Shown here piece after piece: positions 45,829 through 55,018 of a stretch of DNA of 64,000 nt (its first letter is position 1; the number at the start of each line of letters is the position of its first letter). The stretch is taken from the NCBI RefSeq assembly GCF_023218075.1, contig NZ_JALPTB010000006.1, positions 1 through 64,000 on the forward strand, read 5' to 3'. A program made the position numbers and the translations under genes. This DNA is from Rhodococcus sp. HM1. GTDB taxonomy: Bacteria; Actinomycetota; Actinomycetes; Mycobacteriales; Mycobacteriaceae. The notes under the pieces are model-generated. The model was not told the DNA's origin and ran no database searches. It worked only from the letters and a program-made list of their open reading frames with translations.

Positions 45829-46679
45829 GCGCCGTGAGCAACGAATTCGTCGGACTCGAGGGTCGCATCGTCGTCGTCTCCGGTGCCGCCGGTGGCGGCA
45901 TCGGGACCTCGGTCACCCGGATGGTCGCGCAGGCCGGCGCCACCGTGATCGCGGTGAGCCGGTCCGAGGACAATCTCAACAAGCACATCGAACCCCTTGT
46001 CGCCGAAGGGCTCCAAGTGGTTCCCCTCGCGGCGGACGCATCGACCGACGAGGGCGTCGCCTCGGTGATCGAGACGGCACACAGCACCGAGGGCGACCTG
46101 TACGGGCTCGTCAACGTCGCCGGGGGCGCGGCGCCCGCCACGTGGATGCCGGCCACCCGCGTCACCCGCGAGGACTGGCGTGCGCTGTTCACCCAGAACC
46201 TCGAAACGATGTTCTTCATGAGCCAGGCCGTCGCCGCCGAGATCAAATCGCGGGGCAATCCCGGTTCGATCGTTTCGATCTCGTCGATCAGCGGCATGAA
46301 CACCGCACCGTTCCACATCGGATACGGCACCGCGAAGGCCGCCCTGGTGGCCGCGACCCGCACGATGGCCGTGGAACTGGCCGTCGACGGCATCCGCGTC
46401 AACGCCATCGCTCCCGGCGTGACCGCGACACCGGCGTCCGGCACCTACGTCGACGAGGACCCCGAACGCGACCGGCGCGCCATCGCGATGGGCCGCCGCG
46501 GCCGACCCGAGGAGCAGGCCGGGGCGATCCTGTTCCTGCTCTCGGATCTGTCGAGTTACATCACCGGGCAGACGCTCCTCGTCGACGGCGGCCTGAATCT
46601 CAAGTGGACGCACATGGGCGCCGACCACACGTCGCTCTTCCTCAAAGACGAAACGTTCCGCACCGCCATCACCCGCTGA
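45825..46679 (+). CDS. Short-chain dehydrogenase/reductase
   Basis: SDR of 284 residues. The cofactor motif is slightly unusual (SGAAGGGIGTSVTRMV instead of TGxxxGIG). The NAG motif reads NVAGGAA, the catalytic serine lies in SISSISG, and YGTAKAA holds Tyr and Lys. The GTG start overlaps the propeller stop by four bases, so expression is coupled. Likely oxidises the alcohol made by the Rieske oxygenase or reduces a ketone. Direction and substrate are unknown. Confidence 0.85.
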   Translation: MSAVSNEFVGLEGRIVVVSGAAGGGIGTSVTRMVAQAGATVIAVSRSEDNLNKHIEPLVAEGLQVVPLAADASTDEGVASVIETAHSTEGDLYGLVNVAGGAAPATWMPATRVTREDWRALFTQNLETMFFMSQAVAAEIKSRGNPGSIVSISSISGMNTAPFHIGYGTAKAALVAATRTMAVELAVDGIRVNAIAPGVTATPASGTYVDEDPERDRRAIAMGRRGRPEEQAGAILFLLSDLSSYITGQTLLVDGGLNLKWTHMGADHTSLFLKDETFRTAITR

Positions 46680-46708
46680 CACGCACGTTGCACCAGGAGA
46701 AGGCTCAC

Positions 46709-48088
46709 ATGACCGACACAGTCGACAACATCCAGGAAACCTCCGAAGCAGCAGAACCACTCTCGACGCCCCTAACGATCGGTGTCGAGGCGTACCTGTC
46801 CGAGGACTACGCCCGCGCCGAAGGCGACCGACTGTGGGCGAAGGTGTGGCAGCAGGTGGGCCGTGTCGAGGAACTCGTCAAGGTCGGTGATTTCCTCACC
46901 TACGACATCCTCGACGACTCGATCATCGTCGTTCGGACCGGTCCCGACACCCTCCGCGCGTACCACAACGTGTGCTCGCACCGCGGACGCAAACTCGTCG
47001 ACACCCCGGACGGTGCCCACGAGGCGCGCGGCTGCGCCAGGCAGTTCGTGTGCGGATTTCACGGCTGGCGTTACGACCTCGACGGCAACAACACGTTCGC
47101 GGCCGAGCGGGACGACTGGAAGGGGGCGCTCACCGACGAGCGGTCGCGACTGGTCGACGTCAAGGTCGACACGTGGGGCGGCTGGATCTGGATCAACATG
47201 GATCCCGACTGTGAACCATTGCGCGACTACCTGGAACCGGCGGCGTCGCTGCTCGAGCCGTTCGAACTTCACAACATGCGTTACCGCTGGCGCAAATGGC
47301 TTGTGTTCGAATGCAACTGGAAGGTCGCGCTCGAGGCCTTCATGGAGACCTACCATGTGCCGTACACCCACCCGGAGTTCATGAACTTCGGGAACTTCCT
47401 CGGGTGGTCGCGGGCGCAGGGCAAGCACAGCAACATCGGCTACGACGCCCCCAAGGGCATGGACGAACAGCAGGCGAAGCTGCGCGTGGGCAACGGCCCC
47501 GACGCCCGGAAGGCCACGATCGAGCTCCAGAACTTCACGTGGGAGAACGCCAACACCAACACCACCCGCACCCTCGTCGACGCCGCACAGCGGCTGCTCG
47601 ACGAACTACCCGAGGGCACTCCCCCGGACCAGGTGCTGCGGCACTGGCTCGATTCGGCGCGCCGTGACGACGCGGCGCGCGGGGTGATCTGGCCGACGGT
47701 CGACCCCCAGACCGTCGCGAAGAGCGGAACCGCCTGGCAGATCTTCCCGAACTTCCAGATCGGGCACGCGGTCAACAACATGCTCTGCTACAGCGCACGC
47801 CCCTACGGCTACGATCCGAACAAGTGCATCTTCGAAGCCGCTGTGTACGAACTGTTTCCGGCCGGCGAGGAACCGGAGACCGAGTGGGAGTACACCCCCG
47901 CCGACGATTCGGGGTGGCGCACGGTGCTGCCGCAGGACTTCTCCAACATGGCCGCCGTCCAGCAGGGCATGAAGACGCGCGGCTTCTCGGGCCCGAAACC
48001 CAACCCGTATCGCGAGCGCAGCGTCGTCAACCTGCACCACAATCTCGCCACCTACATGGGCACCGGCGCACCCCGCGACCTCGCCTGA
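46709..48088 (+). CDS. Rieske non-heme iron oxygenase, alpha subunit
   Basis: Oxygenase component of 459 residues. The Rieske [2Fe-2S] ligands are C89, H91, C115 and H118 (CSHRG ... CGFHGW) with a longer than usual 23-residue spacer. The catalytic iron site is E213-x2-H216-x4-H221 (ETYHVPYTH), where glutamate replaces the bridging aspartate of naphthalene dioxygenase, as known for carnitine oxygenase CntA. No reductase or ferredoxin gene is in the window, so electrons come from elsewhere. CAGGAGAAGG precedes the ATG. It lies between an SDR and the Baeyer-Villiger gene. Confidence 0.9.
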   Translation: MTDTVDNIQETSEAAEPLSTPLTIGVEAYLSEDYARAEGDRLWAKVWQQVGRVEELVKVGDFLTYDILDDSIIVVRTGPDTLRAYHNVCSHRGRKLVDTPDGAHEARGCARQFVCGFHGWRYDLDGNNTFAAERDDWKGALTDERSRLVDVKVDTWGGWIWINMDPDCEPLRDYLEPAASLLEPFELHNMRYRWRKWLVFECNWKVALEAFMETYHVPYTHPEFMNFGNFLGWSRAQGKHSNIGYDAPKGMDEQQAKLRVGNGPDARKATIELQNFTWENANTNTTRTLVDAAQRLLDELPEGTPPDQVLRHWLDSARRDDAARGVIWPTVDPQTVAKSGTAWQIFPNFQIGHAVNNMLCYSARPYGYDPNKCIFEAAVYELFPAGEEPETEWEYTPADDSGWRTVLPQDFSNMAAVQQGMKTRGFSGPKPNPYRERSVVNLHHNLATYMGTGAPRDLA

Positions 48089-48120
48089 CCACCGATTTCC
48101 CACCAACCGAGGACATTCAC

Positions 48121-49947
48121 ATGGAACCCTGCGCCCCTTCGCAGACACCCGAGGTCGATCAGGAAGCACTGCACCGGAAGTATCTCCTCGAGCGCGACAA
48201 GCGCCTTCGCTCCGACGGCCAGCAGCAATATCTCGAGGCAGACGGCGAGTTCGAAGAGTTCTACACGGGAGACCCACATCTCCCGGTCGAGCCCCGCGAG
48301 CCGATCGTCGGGGAGATCGAAGTGGTGATCCTCGGCGGCGGGTTCAGCGGCCTGATCGCCGCCCACCGGCTGAAGGAAGCCGGCGTCGAGGACTTCAGGA
48401 TCATCGAACTCGGTGGCGACTTCGGTGGCGTCTGGTACTGGAACCGCTATCCGGGCATCCAGATCGATTCGGACGCTTACTGTTATCTTCCTCTGCTCGA
48501 GGAAACCGGCTACATGCCGAAGGAGAAGTTCTCCAAGGGCGACGAGTGCTTCGAGCACGCTCAGCGCATCGGAAACCACTTCGGGTTCTACGAGCACGCG
48601 ATCTTCCACACCCTGATCCGGTCGCTGGAATGGGACGAGGAGATCAGGCGATGGCGGATCGGCACCAATCGCGGCGACGAGATCGCCGCCCGATTCGTCG
48701 TGATGTGCCAGGGCCCGTACAACCGCCCGAAACTCCCGGGGATCCCCGGCATCAAGGACTTCAAGGGGCACACCTTCCACACCGCCCGCTGGGACTACGA
48801 ATACACCGGCGGTGACCTGCACGGTGGACTCGACAGGACCGGTGACAAGCGGATAGCCGTCATCGGCACGGGTTCCAGTGCAGTCCAAGCAATTCCGCAC
48901 CTGGCCCGCGGAGCCAAGCACCTCACGGTCTTCCAGCGGACTCCGTCGTACATCTTCGAACGTGCCAACTACCCGACCGATCCGGAATGGGTGAAGAGCC
49001 TGAAGCCGGGCTGGCGGGCGGAGCGGCAGCGCAACTTCCACAACGCCGCGTTCGCGTTCTACAACCCGGGCGAGCCCGACCTCATCTGCGACGGCTGGAC
49101 CGAGGTCGCACGCAATCTGGCCGCGAAGCTCAACGAGACCAACGGATGGGCCGCCCTCGCCGACCCCGTCAAGTTTCTCGAACTCAAGGAGATCGAGGAC
49201 TACAAGGCGATGGAGCGGTTGCGTCAGCGAGTCGAATCGATCGTCGAGGACCCGGAAACGGCGGAGAAACTGAAGCCGTACTACCGCAACATGTGCAAAC
49301 GGCCGGTCTTCAACGACGAATACCTGCCCACCTTCAACCGGCCGAACGTAACCCTGATCGACGTCTCCGAGACCAAGGGGGTCGAGCAGATCACCGAGAA
49401 GGGCATCATCGCGAACGGTGTCGAGCACGAATTCGACTGCATCGTCTTCGCCAGCGGATTCGAGATCACCACGGCCCTCGAGCGCCAGTTCGCCATCGCA
49501 CCGTTCACCGGACGCCAGGGAACGTCGCTCTACGACCACTGGGGCAAGGGATTCCGCACACTGCACGGGATCATGGCGCACAACTTCCCGAACCACTTCG
49601 CAACCGGATTCGTCCAGGGCGGTGTCACCGCGGCCACGACGCTGATGTTCGAGCAGCAGGCCGACCACATCGCGTACATCATCAAACAGGCGCAGACCCG
49701 TGGTGTCACGCTCGTCGAGCCGACCGCGGAAGCCGAGGAGGGATGGGTCCAGACCATCCGTCAGTACTCGGTCGACAACAGCAAGTTCACGATGGAATGC
49801 ACTCCCGGCTACTACAACAGCGAGGGCGAACCGAACGGACGGTCCTTCCTCGGAGATCCGTTCTGGGGCGGCTTCTACGAACTCACCGAACTGCTCGAGA
49901 ACTGGCGTAGTACAGGTGAGCTGGAAGGCCTGGTGTTCGAGAAATGA
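48121..49947 (+). CDS. Baeyer-Villiger monooxygenase (type I flavoprotein)
   Basis: FAD- and NADPH-dependent enzyme inserting oxygen next to a ketone carbonyl. The 608 residues have an N-terminal extension of about 65 residues before the FAD motif ILGGGFSGLIAA, then the BVMO fingerprint FKGHTFHTARWDYEYTG and the NADPH motif VIGTGSSAVQAIPHL. Length and extension resemble cyclododecanone/cyclopentadecanone-type enzymes rather than cyclohexanone monooxygenase, suggesting large-ring or long-chain ketones (inference). It starts 32 bases after the Rieske gene. Confidence 0.9.
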   Translation: MEPCAPSQTPEVDQEALHRKYLLERDKRLRSDGQQQYLEADGEFEEFYTGDPHLPVEPREPIVGEIEVVILGGGFSGLIAAHRLKEAGVEDFRIIELGGDFGGVWYWNRYPGIQIDSDAYCYLPLLEETGYMPKEKFSKGDECFEHAQRIGNHFGFYEHAIFHTLIRSLEWDEEIRRWRIGTNRGDEIAARFVVMCQGPYNRPKLPGIPGIKDFKGHTFHTARWDYEYTGGDLHGGLDRTGDKRIAVIGTGSSAVQAIPHLARGAKHLTVFQRTPSYIFERANYPTDPEWVKSLKPGWRAERQRNFHNAAFAFYNPGEPDLICDGWTEVARNLAAKLNETNGWAALADPVKFLELKEIEDYKAMERLRQRVESIVEDPETAEKLKPYYRNMCKRPVFNDEYLPTFNRPNVTLIDVSETKGVEQITEKGIIANGVEHEFDCIVFASGFEITTALERQFAIAPFTGRQGTSLYDHWGKGFRTLHGIMAHNFPNHFATGFVQGGVTAATTLMFEQQADHIAYIIKQAQTRGVTLVEPTAEAEEGWVQTIRQYSVDNSKFTMECTPGYYNSEGEPNGRSFLGDPFWGGFYELTELLENWRSTGELEGLVFEK

Positions 49948-49986
49948 CCGGCCGACTCGACAGACCCGCCGTGAGAGGAGCGTGCG

Positions 49987-50937
49987 GTGCCTGATCTGCG
50001 ATTCGATGGCCGCGTCGCGGTGGTCACCGGCGCCGGCCGGGGGCTGGGGCGTGCGTACGCACTGTTGCTCGCGTCGCTGGGCGCGAAGGTGGTCGTCAAC
50101 GACACCGGTGCGGCGATCAGCGGTGAGCGCACCGACAACCGTCCCGCCGACGACGTCGTGCGCGAGATCGTCGCAGCCGGAGGCGAAGCCGTCGCCTCCA
50201 CCGACACGGTCGCGACGGCCGAGGGCGGCAAGGCGATCGTCGATGCGGCCGTCGATCGGTACGGCCGCATCGACGTCCTGATCCACAACGCGGGCAACAA
50301 CCGGTACGCGCCGCTCGCGGAGATGAGCTACGAGGACTTCGACGCCGTGCTCGACGTGCACCTGCGCGGTGCGTTCCACGTCGTACGCCCGGCGTTCCCG
50401 CTGATGTGCGAGGCCGGTTACGGGCGGATCGTGCTGACGTCGTCGATCGGCGGCCTGTACGGCAACCATCGGGTCGCCAACTACGCCGCTTCGAAGGCCG
50501 GCATCATCGGGTTGTCCAACGTCGCCGCGATCGAAGGCGCCGAGCGCGGCGTCAAGTCCAACGTCATCGTGCCGGCGGCTCTCACGCGGCTGGCCGAGGG
50601 CCTGGACACCTCGCAGTATCCGCCGATGGATCCAGAGCTGGCGGCGCCCGCCGTCGGCTGGCTCGCCCACGAATCCTGCTCGATCACAGGAGAAATGCTC
50701 GTTTCGATCGCGGGCCGGATCGCCCGGGCATTCGTCGCCGAGACACCCGGCGTGTACCGGCCGTCGTGGACGATCGAGGAGGTCGGCGAGCAGATCGACA
50801 CGATCCGCGACACGGGTGATCCGTGGATCCTGCCGACCCTGTCCGGTCACGTCGACCACATCGTCAGAAGCTTTGCGACCGCCTCCGGCGTCGATGCCGG
50901 CGCAGGCGTACGGAAGGGAAACACGTATGTCGGTTAA
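49987..50937 (+). CDS. Short-chain dehydrogenase/reductase, multifunctional-enzyme-like
   Basis: SDR of 316 residues with TGAGRGLGRAYALLLASLGAKVVVND, a pattern typical of hydroxyacyl-CoA dehydrogenase domains of peroxisomal MFE type. The NAG region reads HNAGNN, the catalytic serine is in TSSIGGLYG, and YAASKAG has Tyr and Lys. The C-terminal 60 residues extend beyond a minimal SDR. GAGAGGAGCG precedes the GTG start. It overlaps the ThDP-enzyme gene start by 11 bases. Likely a 3-hydroxyacyl-CoA dehydrogenase (inference). Confidence 0.86.
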   Translation: MPDLRFDGRVAVVTGAGRGLGRAYALLLASLGAKVVVNDTGAAISGERTDNRPADDVVREIVAAGGEAVASTDTVATAEGGKAIVDAAVDRYGRIDVLIHNAGNNRYAPLAEMSYEDFDAVLDVHLRGAFHVVRPAFPLMCEAGYGRIVLTSSIGGLYGNHRVANYAASKAGIIGLSNVAAIEGAERGVKSNVIVPAALTRLAEGLDTSQYPPMDPELAAPAVGWLAHESCSITGEMLVSIAGRIARAFVAETPGVYRPSWTIEEVGEQIDTIRDTGDPWILPTLSGHVDHIVRSFATASGVDAGAGVRKGNTYVG

Positions 50938-52633
50938 GGTCTACGAACGCATCCTGGACCTGTTCGAAGCCGAAGGTATCAACACCATCTTCGGGATCCC
51001 GGACCCGAATTTCGTCCACCTGTTCCACACCGCCGAGGAGCGCGGTTGGAACGTCGTGGCCCCACATCACGAGGAGTCCGCAGGCTTCATGGCCGAAGCC
51101 GTCTCCCGCATGACCGGCAAGGCCGCGGTGTGCATCGGCACGCTCGGCCCCGGCATCGCGAACCTGGCCGGCGCCATCATGTGCGCCAAGGTCGAGAACT
51201 CCCCCGTGATCTTCCTCGGCGGGCAGCGCGCCCGCATCACCGAACAACGGGTACGCCGGGGACGCATCCAGTTCGTGCAGCAGGAAGCGCTGATCGAGAA
51301 CTCCGTGAAGTACAGCGCCAGCATCGAATACGCCGACCAGACCGACGAAGTCATCCGTGAGGGTCTGCGCAAGGCGCTGTCGGGCACACCCGGTCCGGTG
51401 TACATCGAGTACCCGTCGCACATCATCCAGGAGGAGCTCGACGTCCCGCCTGTCCTACCGCCCGAACGGTATCGGCTGGTCGGCCAGACCGCAGGCGCGG
51501 ACCGCATCACCGAGGCAGCCCAGCTGATCAGGGCCGCGAAGCAGCCGGTGCTGCTCGTCGGGCACGGCGTGCACACCGCCCGCGCCGGTGAGTCCGTGCG
51601 CCGCCTCGCGGACCTGATGGCGTGCCCGGTGATCCAGACGTCCGGCGGCACGTCGTACATCGAGGGACTCGAGGACCGCACCTTCCCGTACGGGTTCTCG
51701 CCGGCGGCGATCGAGGCCGTCGTCGAATCGGACCTGTGCCTGGCGATCGGAACCGAACTCGGCGAGCCGGTCCACTTCGGGCGCGGACGGCACTGGCTCG
51801 CGAACGAGGCGAACCGCAAGTGGCTCTACGTCGAGCAGGACCCGGCCGCGATCGGCGTGAACCGGCCCATCGACGTCCCCCTCGTCGGTGACCTGCGGGC
51901 GGTGGTCCCGCAGCTCGTCGACGCGCTGAAGGACACCCCGCGCACCGCGACGCCCGAGCTGGCCCGCTGGATCAGGCAGGACGCCGAGCGCCTCGCCGAG
52001 CTGGCCGAGACGGCGCCGTCCGGGCGGACGCCGGTGCATCCGGCGCGCCTGATCGTCGAGGCGACCAAGGACTTTCCGAAGGACGGCATCATGGTCCGCG
52101 ACGGCGGCGCCACCACGATCTTCGGCTGGACGTACTCGCAGGCCAAACCGCACGACGTGATGTGGAACCAAAACTTCGGGCACCTGGGCACCGGCCTGCC
52201 GTATGCCGTCGGCGCGGGTGTCGCCGACGGCGGCAAGCGGCCGATGATGCTCATCACCGGCGACTCGTCGTTCCAGTTCCACATCGCAGAGCTGGAAACC
52301 GCAGCGCGACTGAACCTTCCGCTGGTGTGTGTCGTCGCGGTCGACTACGCGTGGGGCCTCGAGGTCGGCGTGTACAAGCGCACCTACGGGCACGGCTCGC
52401 TCGAGACCGGCGTGCACTGGAGCACCGAGACCCGCTTCGACAAGGTCGCCGAGGGGTTCGGCTGCTACGGCGAATACGTCGAGAAGGACGAGGACATCGC
52501 GCCCGCGATCAAACGGGCCTACGCGAGCGGCAAACCCGGCGTCATCCACGTGGTCGTCGACCCCAAGGCCAACTCCGAGGAGATGCCGAGCTACGACGAG
52601 TTCCGCACCTGGTACGCCGAAGGGCAACAGTGA
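50927..52633 (+). CDS. Thiamine-diphosphate-dependent enzyme (2-hydroxyacyl-CoA lyase / acetolactate-synthase-like)
   Basis: Protein of 568 residues with the three domains of the ThDP decarboxylase/lyase superfamily. The cofactor-activating glutamate is E49 (HHEESAGFMA). The ThDP-Mg motif is altered: GDS (445-447) instead of GDG, and VDYAWG (472-477) instead of NNxxYG, leaving Asp473 as the probable metal ligand. Chain fold and gene neighbours (aldehyde dehydrogenase, 2-oxoglutarate dioxygenase) make a 2-hydroxyacyl-CoA lyase-like carbon-carbon cleavage attractive. Acetolactate-synthase-like or decarboxylase activity is also possible. GGAAGGGA precedes the ATG. Confidence 0.82.
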   Translation: MSVKVYERILDLFEAEGINTIFGIPDPNFVHLFHTAEERGWNVVAPHHEESAGFMAEAVSRMTGKAAVCIGTLGPGIANLAGAIMCAKVENSPVIFLGGQRARITEQRVRRGRIQFVQQEALIENSVKYSASIEYADQTDEVIREGLRKALSGTPGPVYIEYPSHIIQEELDVPPVLPPERYRLVGQTAGADRITEAAQLIRAAKQPVLLVGHGVHTARAGESVRRLADLMACPVIQTSGGTSYIEGLEDRTFPYGFSPAAIEAVVESDLCLAIGTELGEPVHFGRGRHWLANEANRKWLYVEQDPAAIGVNRPIDVPLVGDLRAVVPQLVDALKDTPRTATPELARWIRQDAERLAELAETAPSGRTPVHPARLIVEATKDFPKDGIMVRDGGATTIFGWTYSQAKPHDVMWNQNFGHLGTGLPYAVGAGVADGGKRPMMLITGDSSFQFHIAELETAARLNLPLVCVVAVDYAWGLEVGVYKRTYGHGSLETGVHWSTETRFDKVAEGFGCYGEYVEKDEDIAPAIKRAYASGKPGVIHVVVDPKANSEEMPSYDEFRTWYAEGQQ

Positions 52634-52714
52634 CAACTGCTCCGAACCACCGCACCCCGAACCCGCACACCCCGAACCACAGTGCCGAAACGACAACGGA
52701 AGGACCCGTCGGCC

Positions 52715-54145
52715 ATGCGTGAGTACGACAAGTTCTACATCGGCGGACAGTGGGTCGCGCCCGCCGGCACCGCCCGGATCGACGTCGTCGACCCCGCGAC
52801 CGAGCAGGTCGCCGGATCGGTGCCGGCCGGCACCGCCGCCGACGTCGACAAGGCCGTCGCGGCCGCGCGGCGAGCATTCCCGTCCTGGTCGGCCGCCGAT
52901 CGCGACGACCGGATCGCCGTGCTGAAGCGGATCCTCGAAGTCTTCACCCGCCGGGTTCCCGATCTGGCGGCCGCGCTCACGCAGGAGATGGGCGCCCCGG
53001 CCGCACTCGCCGGGGGCTTCCAGATGAATCTCGGTCTCGGCCACCTGACCACCGCGATCGAGGTTCTCGAGAACTTCACCTTCGAGGAGCAGCGCGGAGC
53101 CACCCGGATCGTGAAGGAACCTATCGGGGTCTGCGCCCTGATCACGCCGTGGAACTGGCCGCTCAACCAGATCGCGGTCAAGGTCTTCCCCGCGCTGGCG
53201 ACCGGCTGCACGATGGTCCTCAAGCCGTCCGAGCAATCGCCGTTCACGGGGCAGATCTTCGCGGAGATCATCGACGAGGCGGGCGTACCGGAGGGCGTGT
53301 TCAACCTGGTGCAGGGCGACGGACCCGGTGTGGGACGGGCACTGTCGGGCCACCCCGACGTCGATCTGGTCTCCTTCACGGGATCGACCCGGGCCGGCAT
53401 CGACATCGCGATCAACGCGGCGCCCGGCGTCACGCGCGTGACCCAGGAACTCGGCGGCAAGGGCCCGAACATCATCCTCGACGACGCCGACTTCGCCGAG
53501 AACGTCGGCAAGGGCGTGGGCACCATGATGCTCAACTCCGGGCAGACGTGCAGCGCCCCGTCGCGCATGCTCGTTCCGGCCGAGCGCATGGCCGAGGCGA
53601 TCGAGGTCGCGCGGGCGGCTGCCGAACAGGTCACGGTCGGAGATCCGAACGGCGATTTCGTAATCGGACCGGTCGTGTCGAAGGCACAGTTCGACAAGAT
53701 CCAGAACCTGATCCGCACCGGCATCGACGAAGGCGCCACGCTCGTCGCGGGAGGTCCGGGCCGGCCGGACGGGCTCGAGGTCGGCTTCTACGTCAAGCCG
53801 ACGGTGTTCGCAGACGTGAAGAACGACATGACGATCGCCCGCGAGGAGATCTTCGGCCCCGTCCTGACGATCATCGGGTACGACAGCATCGACCACGCCG
53901 TCGAGATCGCCAACGACACCGAGTACGGGCTGTCCGCGTTCGTCGCCGGCGCCGACCCGGAACTGGCCCGCTCGGTCGCGCGGCGGCTGCGGGCGGGATC
54001 CGTTGCCATCAACGACGCCTTCGACTTCTGCGCCCCGTTCGGCGGTTTCAAGAAGAGCGGCACCGGTCGCGAGTGGGGCGAATTCGGCTTCCACGACTAC
54101 CTCGAAGTCAAGGCGATCCTCGGCTACGAGCCCCAGCAGACCTGA
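52715..54145 (+). CDS. NAD(P)-dependent aldehyde dehydrogenase
   Basis: ALDH of 476 residues oxidising an aldehyde to the acid. The catalytic cysteine is C279 in NSGQTCSAPSR, and the general-base glutamate is E245 in TQELGGKGPNI. ITPWNWPLNQIAVKV, KPSEQSPFTG and SFTGSTRAG form the cofactor site. The C-terminal FGGFKKSGTGREWGEFGF is typical of the broad aldehyde/betaine group. The start is ATG 52715 with GGAAGGA ten bases upstream. It lies directly after the ThDP enzyme, whose lyase or decarboxylase product would be an aldehyde. Confidence 0.92.
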   Translation: MREYDKFYIGGQWVAPAGTARIDVVDPATEQVAGSVPAGTAADVDKAVAAARRAFPSWSAADRDDRIAVLKRILEVFTRRVPDLAAALTQEMGAPAALAGGFQMNLGLGHLTTAIEVLENFTFEEQRGATRIVKEPIGVCALITPWNWPLNQIAVKVFPALATGCTMVLKPSEQSPFTGQIFAEIIDEAGVPEGVFNLVQGDGPGVGRALSGHPDVDLVSFTGSTRAGIDIAINAAPGVTRVTQELGGKGPNIILDDADFAENVGKGVGTMMLNSGQTCSAPSRMLVPAERMAEAIEVARAAAEQVTVGDPNGDFVIGPVVSKAQFDKIQNLIRTGIDEGATLVAGGPGRPDGLEVGFYVKPTVFADVKNDMTIAREEIFGPVLTIIGYDSIDHAVEIANDTEYGLSAFVAGADPELARSVARRLRAGSVAINDAFDFCAPFGGFKKSGTGREWGEFGFHDYLEVKAILGYEPQQT

Positions 54146-54190
54146 TTCCGCCGGGCACGGCAACCCGGCGGCCCACGAGTGAGGACATCC

Positions 54191-55018
54191 ATGCCCACCC
54201 TTGCCACGAAGAAACTCGCCGACACCATCGGCGTGGAGGTACTCGACGTCGACGTCGAGCGTCTGCTCACCGACGAGACCGTACCCGGTGCACTGCTCGA
54301 CCTGCTCGAGCAGCACAGTGTGCTGCTGTTCCGGCAGTTGCACATCGACGACGACGCGCAGGTGAAGTTCTGCCGGCGCCTCGGCGAGCTCGCGTTGTTC
54401 CCGAAGTACCGGATCCCCGAGATCATGGAGATCAGCTTCGAACCCGACAACCCGAATAGGGAGTACTTCGCGAGCAACGACTACTGGCACATCGACGGGG
54501 CTCTCGACGAGATTCCGGCCAAGGCGTCGGTGCTCTCCGCCCGGGTCACCGCAGCGGAGGGCGGCGAAACCGAGTTCGCGAGCACCTACGCGGCCTACGA
54601 CGCGCTGACCGACGAGGAGAAGGAGCGCTTCGCGACGCTGCGCGTGGTGCACACGTTCGAAGCCATCCAGCGTCTGACCTACCCGGATCCGACTCCGGAA
54701 CAGATCCAGGAGTGGGCCTCGCGCGCGGTGCGGGAACTGCCCTTGGTGTGGGAGCACGATTCGGGGCGTCGTTCGCTGGTGTTCGGTGCGACCGCCTCGC
54801 ACATCGTCGGCCTCGACGTCGACGAAGGGCGCAAGCTGCTCGCCGATCTCGAATCACGTGCCACTGCAGACGATCTGGTGTATCGGCACGAGTGGTCCGA
54901 AGGGGACATGGTCATCTGGGACAACACCGGGCTCGTGCATCGGGCGTGCCCGTTCGATCGGGGGAAGCCTCGGCGGATGCACCGATCGACGCTGCTGGGC
55001 ACGGAGGCGATCAGTTGA
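54191..55018 (+). CDS. TauD/TfdA family 2-oxoglutarate-dependent dioxygenase
   Basis: Fe(II)/2-oxoglutarate oxygenase of 275 residues. The metal triad is H100-x-D102 (YWHIDGA) and H250 (GLVHRACPFD). The 2-oxoglutarate arginine is R265 (RMHRSTLLG), followed by a short tail. The family hydroxylates carbons next to heteroatoms or acids (taurine, 2,4-D, and others). GAGGA lies five bases before the ATG. The SDR that follows overlaps its stop. Together with the ThDP enzyme and ALDH it could form an alpha-oxidation-like set. Confidence 0.88.
   Translation: MPTLATKKLADTIGVEVLDVDVERLLTDETVPGALLDLLEQHSVLLFRQLHIDDDAQVKFCRRLGELALFPKYRIPEIMEISFEPDNPNREYFASNDYWHIDGALDEIPAKASVLSARVTAAEGGETEFASTYAAYDALTDEEKERFATLRVVHTFEAIQRLTYPDPTPEQIQEWASRAVRELPLVWEHDSGRRSLVFGATASHIVGLDVDEGRKLLADLESRATADDLVYRHEWSEGDMVIWDNTGLVHRACPFDRGKPRRMHRSTLLGTEAIS

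Noticed and set aside
48052-50859. Minus-strand frame of 935 codons across the BVMO and SDR genes
   Set aside because: Antisense shadow; the plus-strand genes have complete family motifs.
51455-54802. Minus-strand frame of 1115 codons across the ThDP, ALDH and dioxygenase genes
   Set aside because: Antisense shadow; the three plus-strand enzymes all show catalytic residues.
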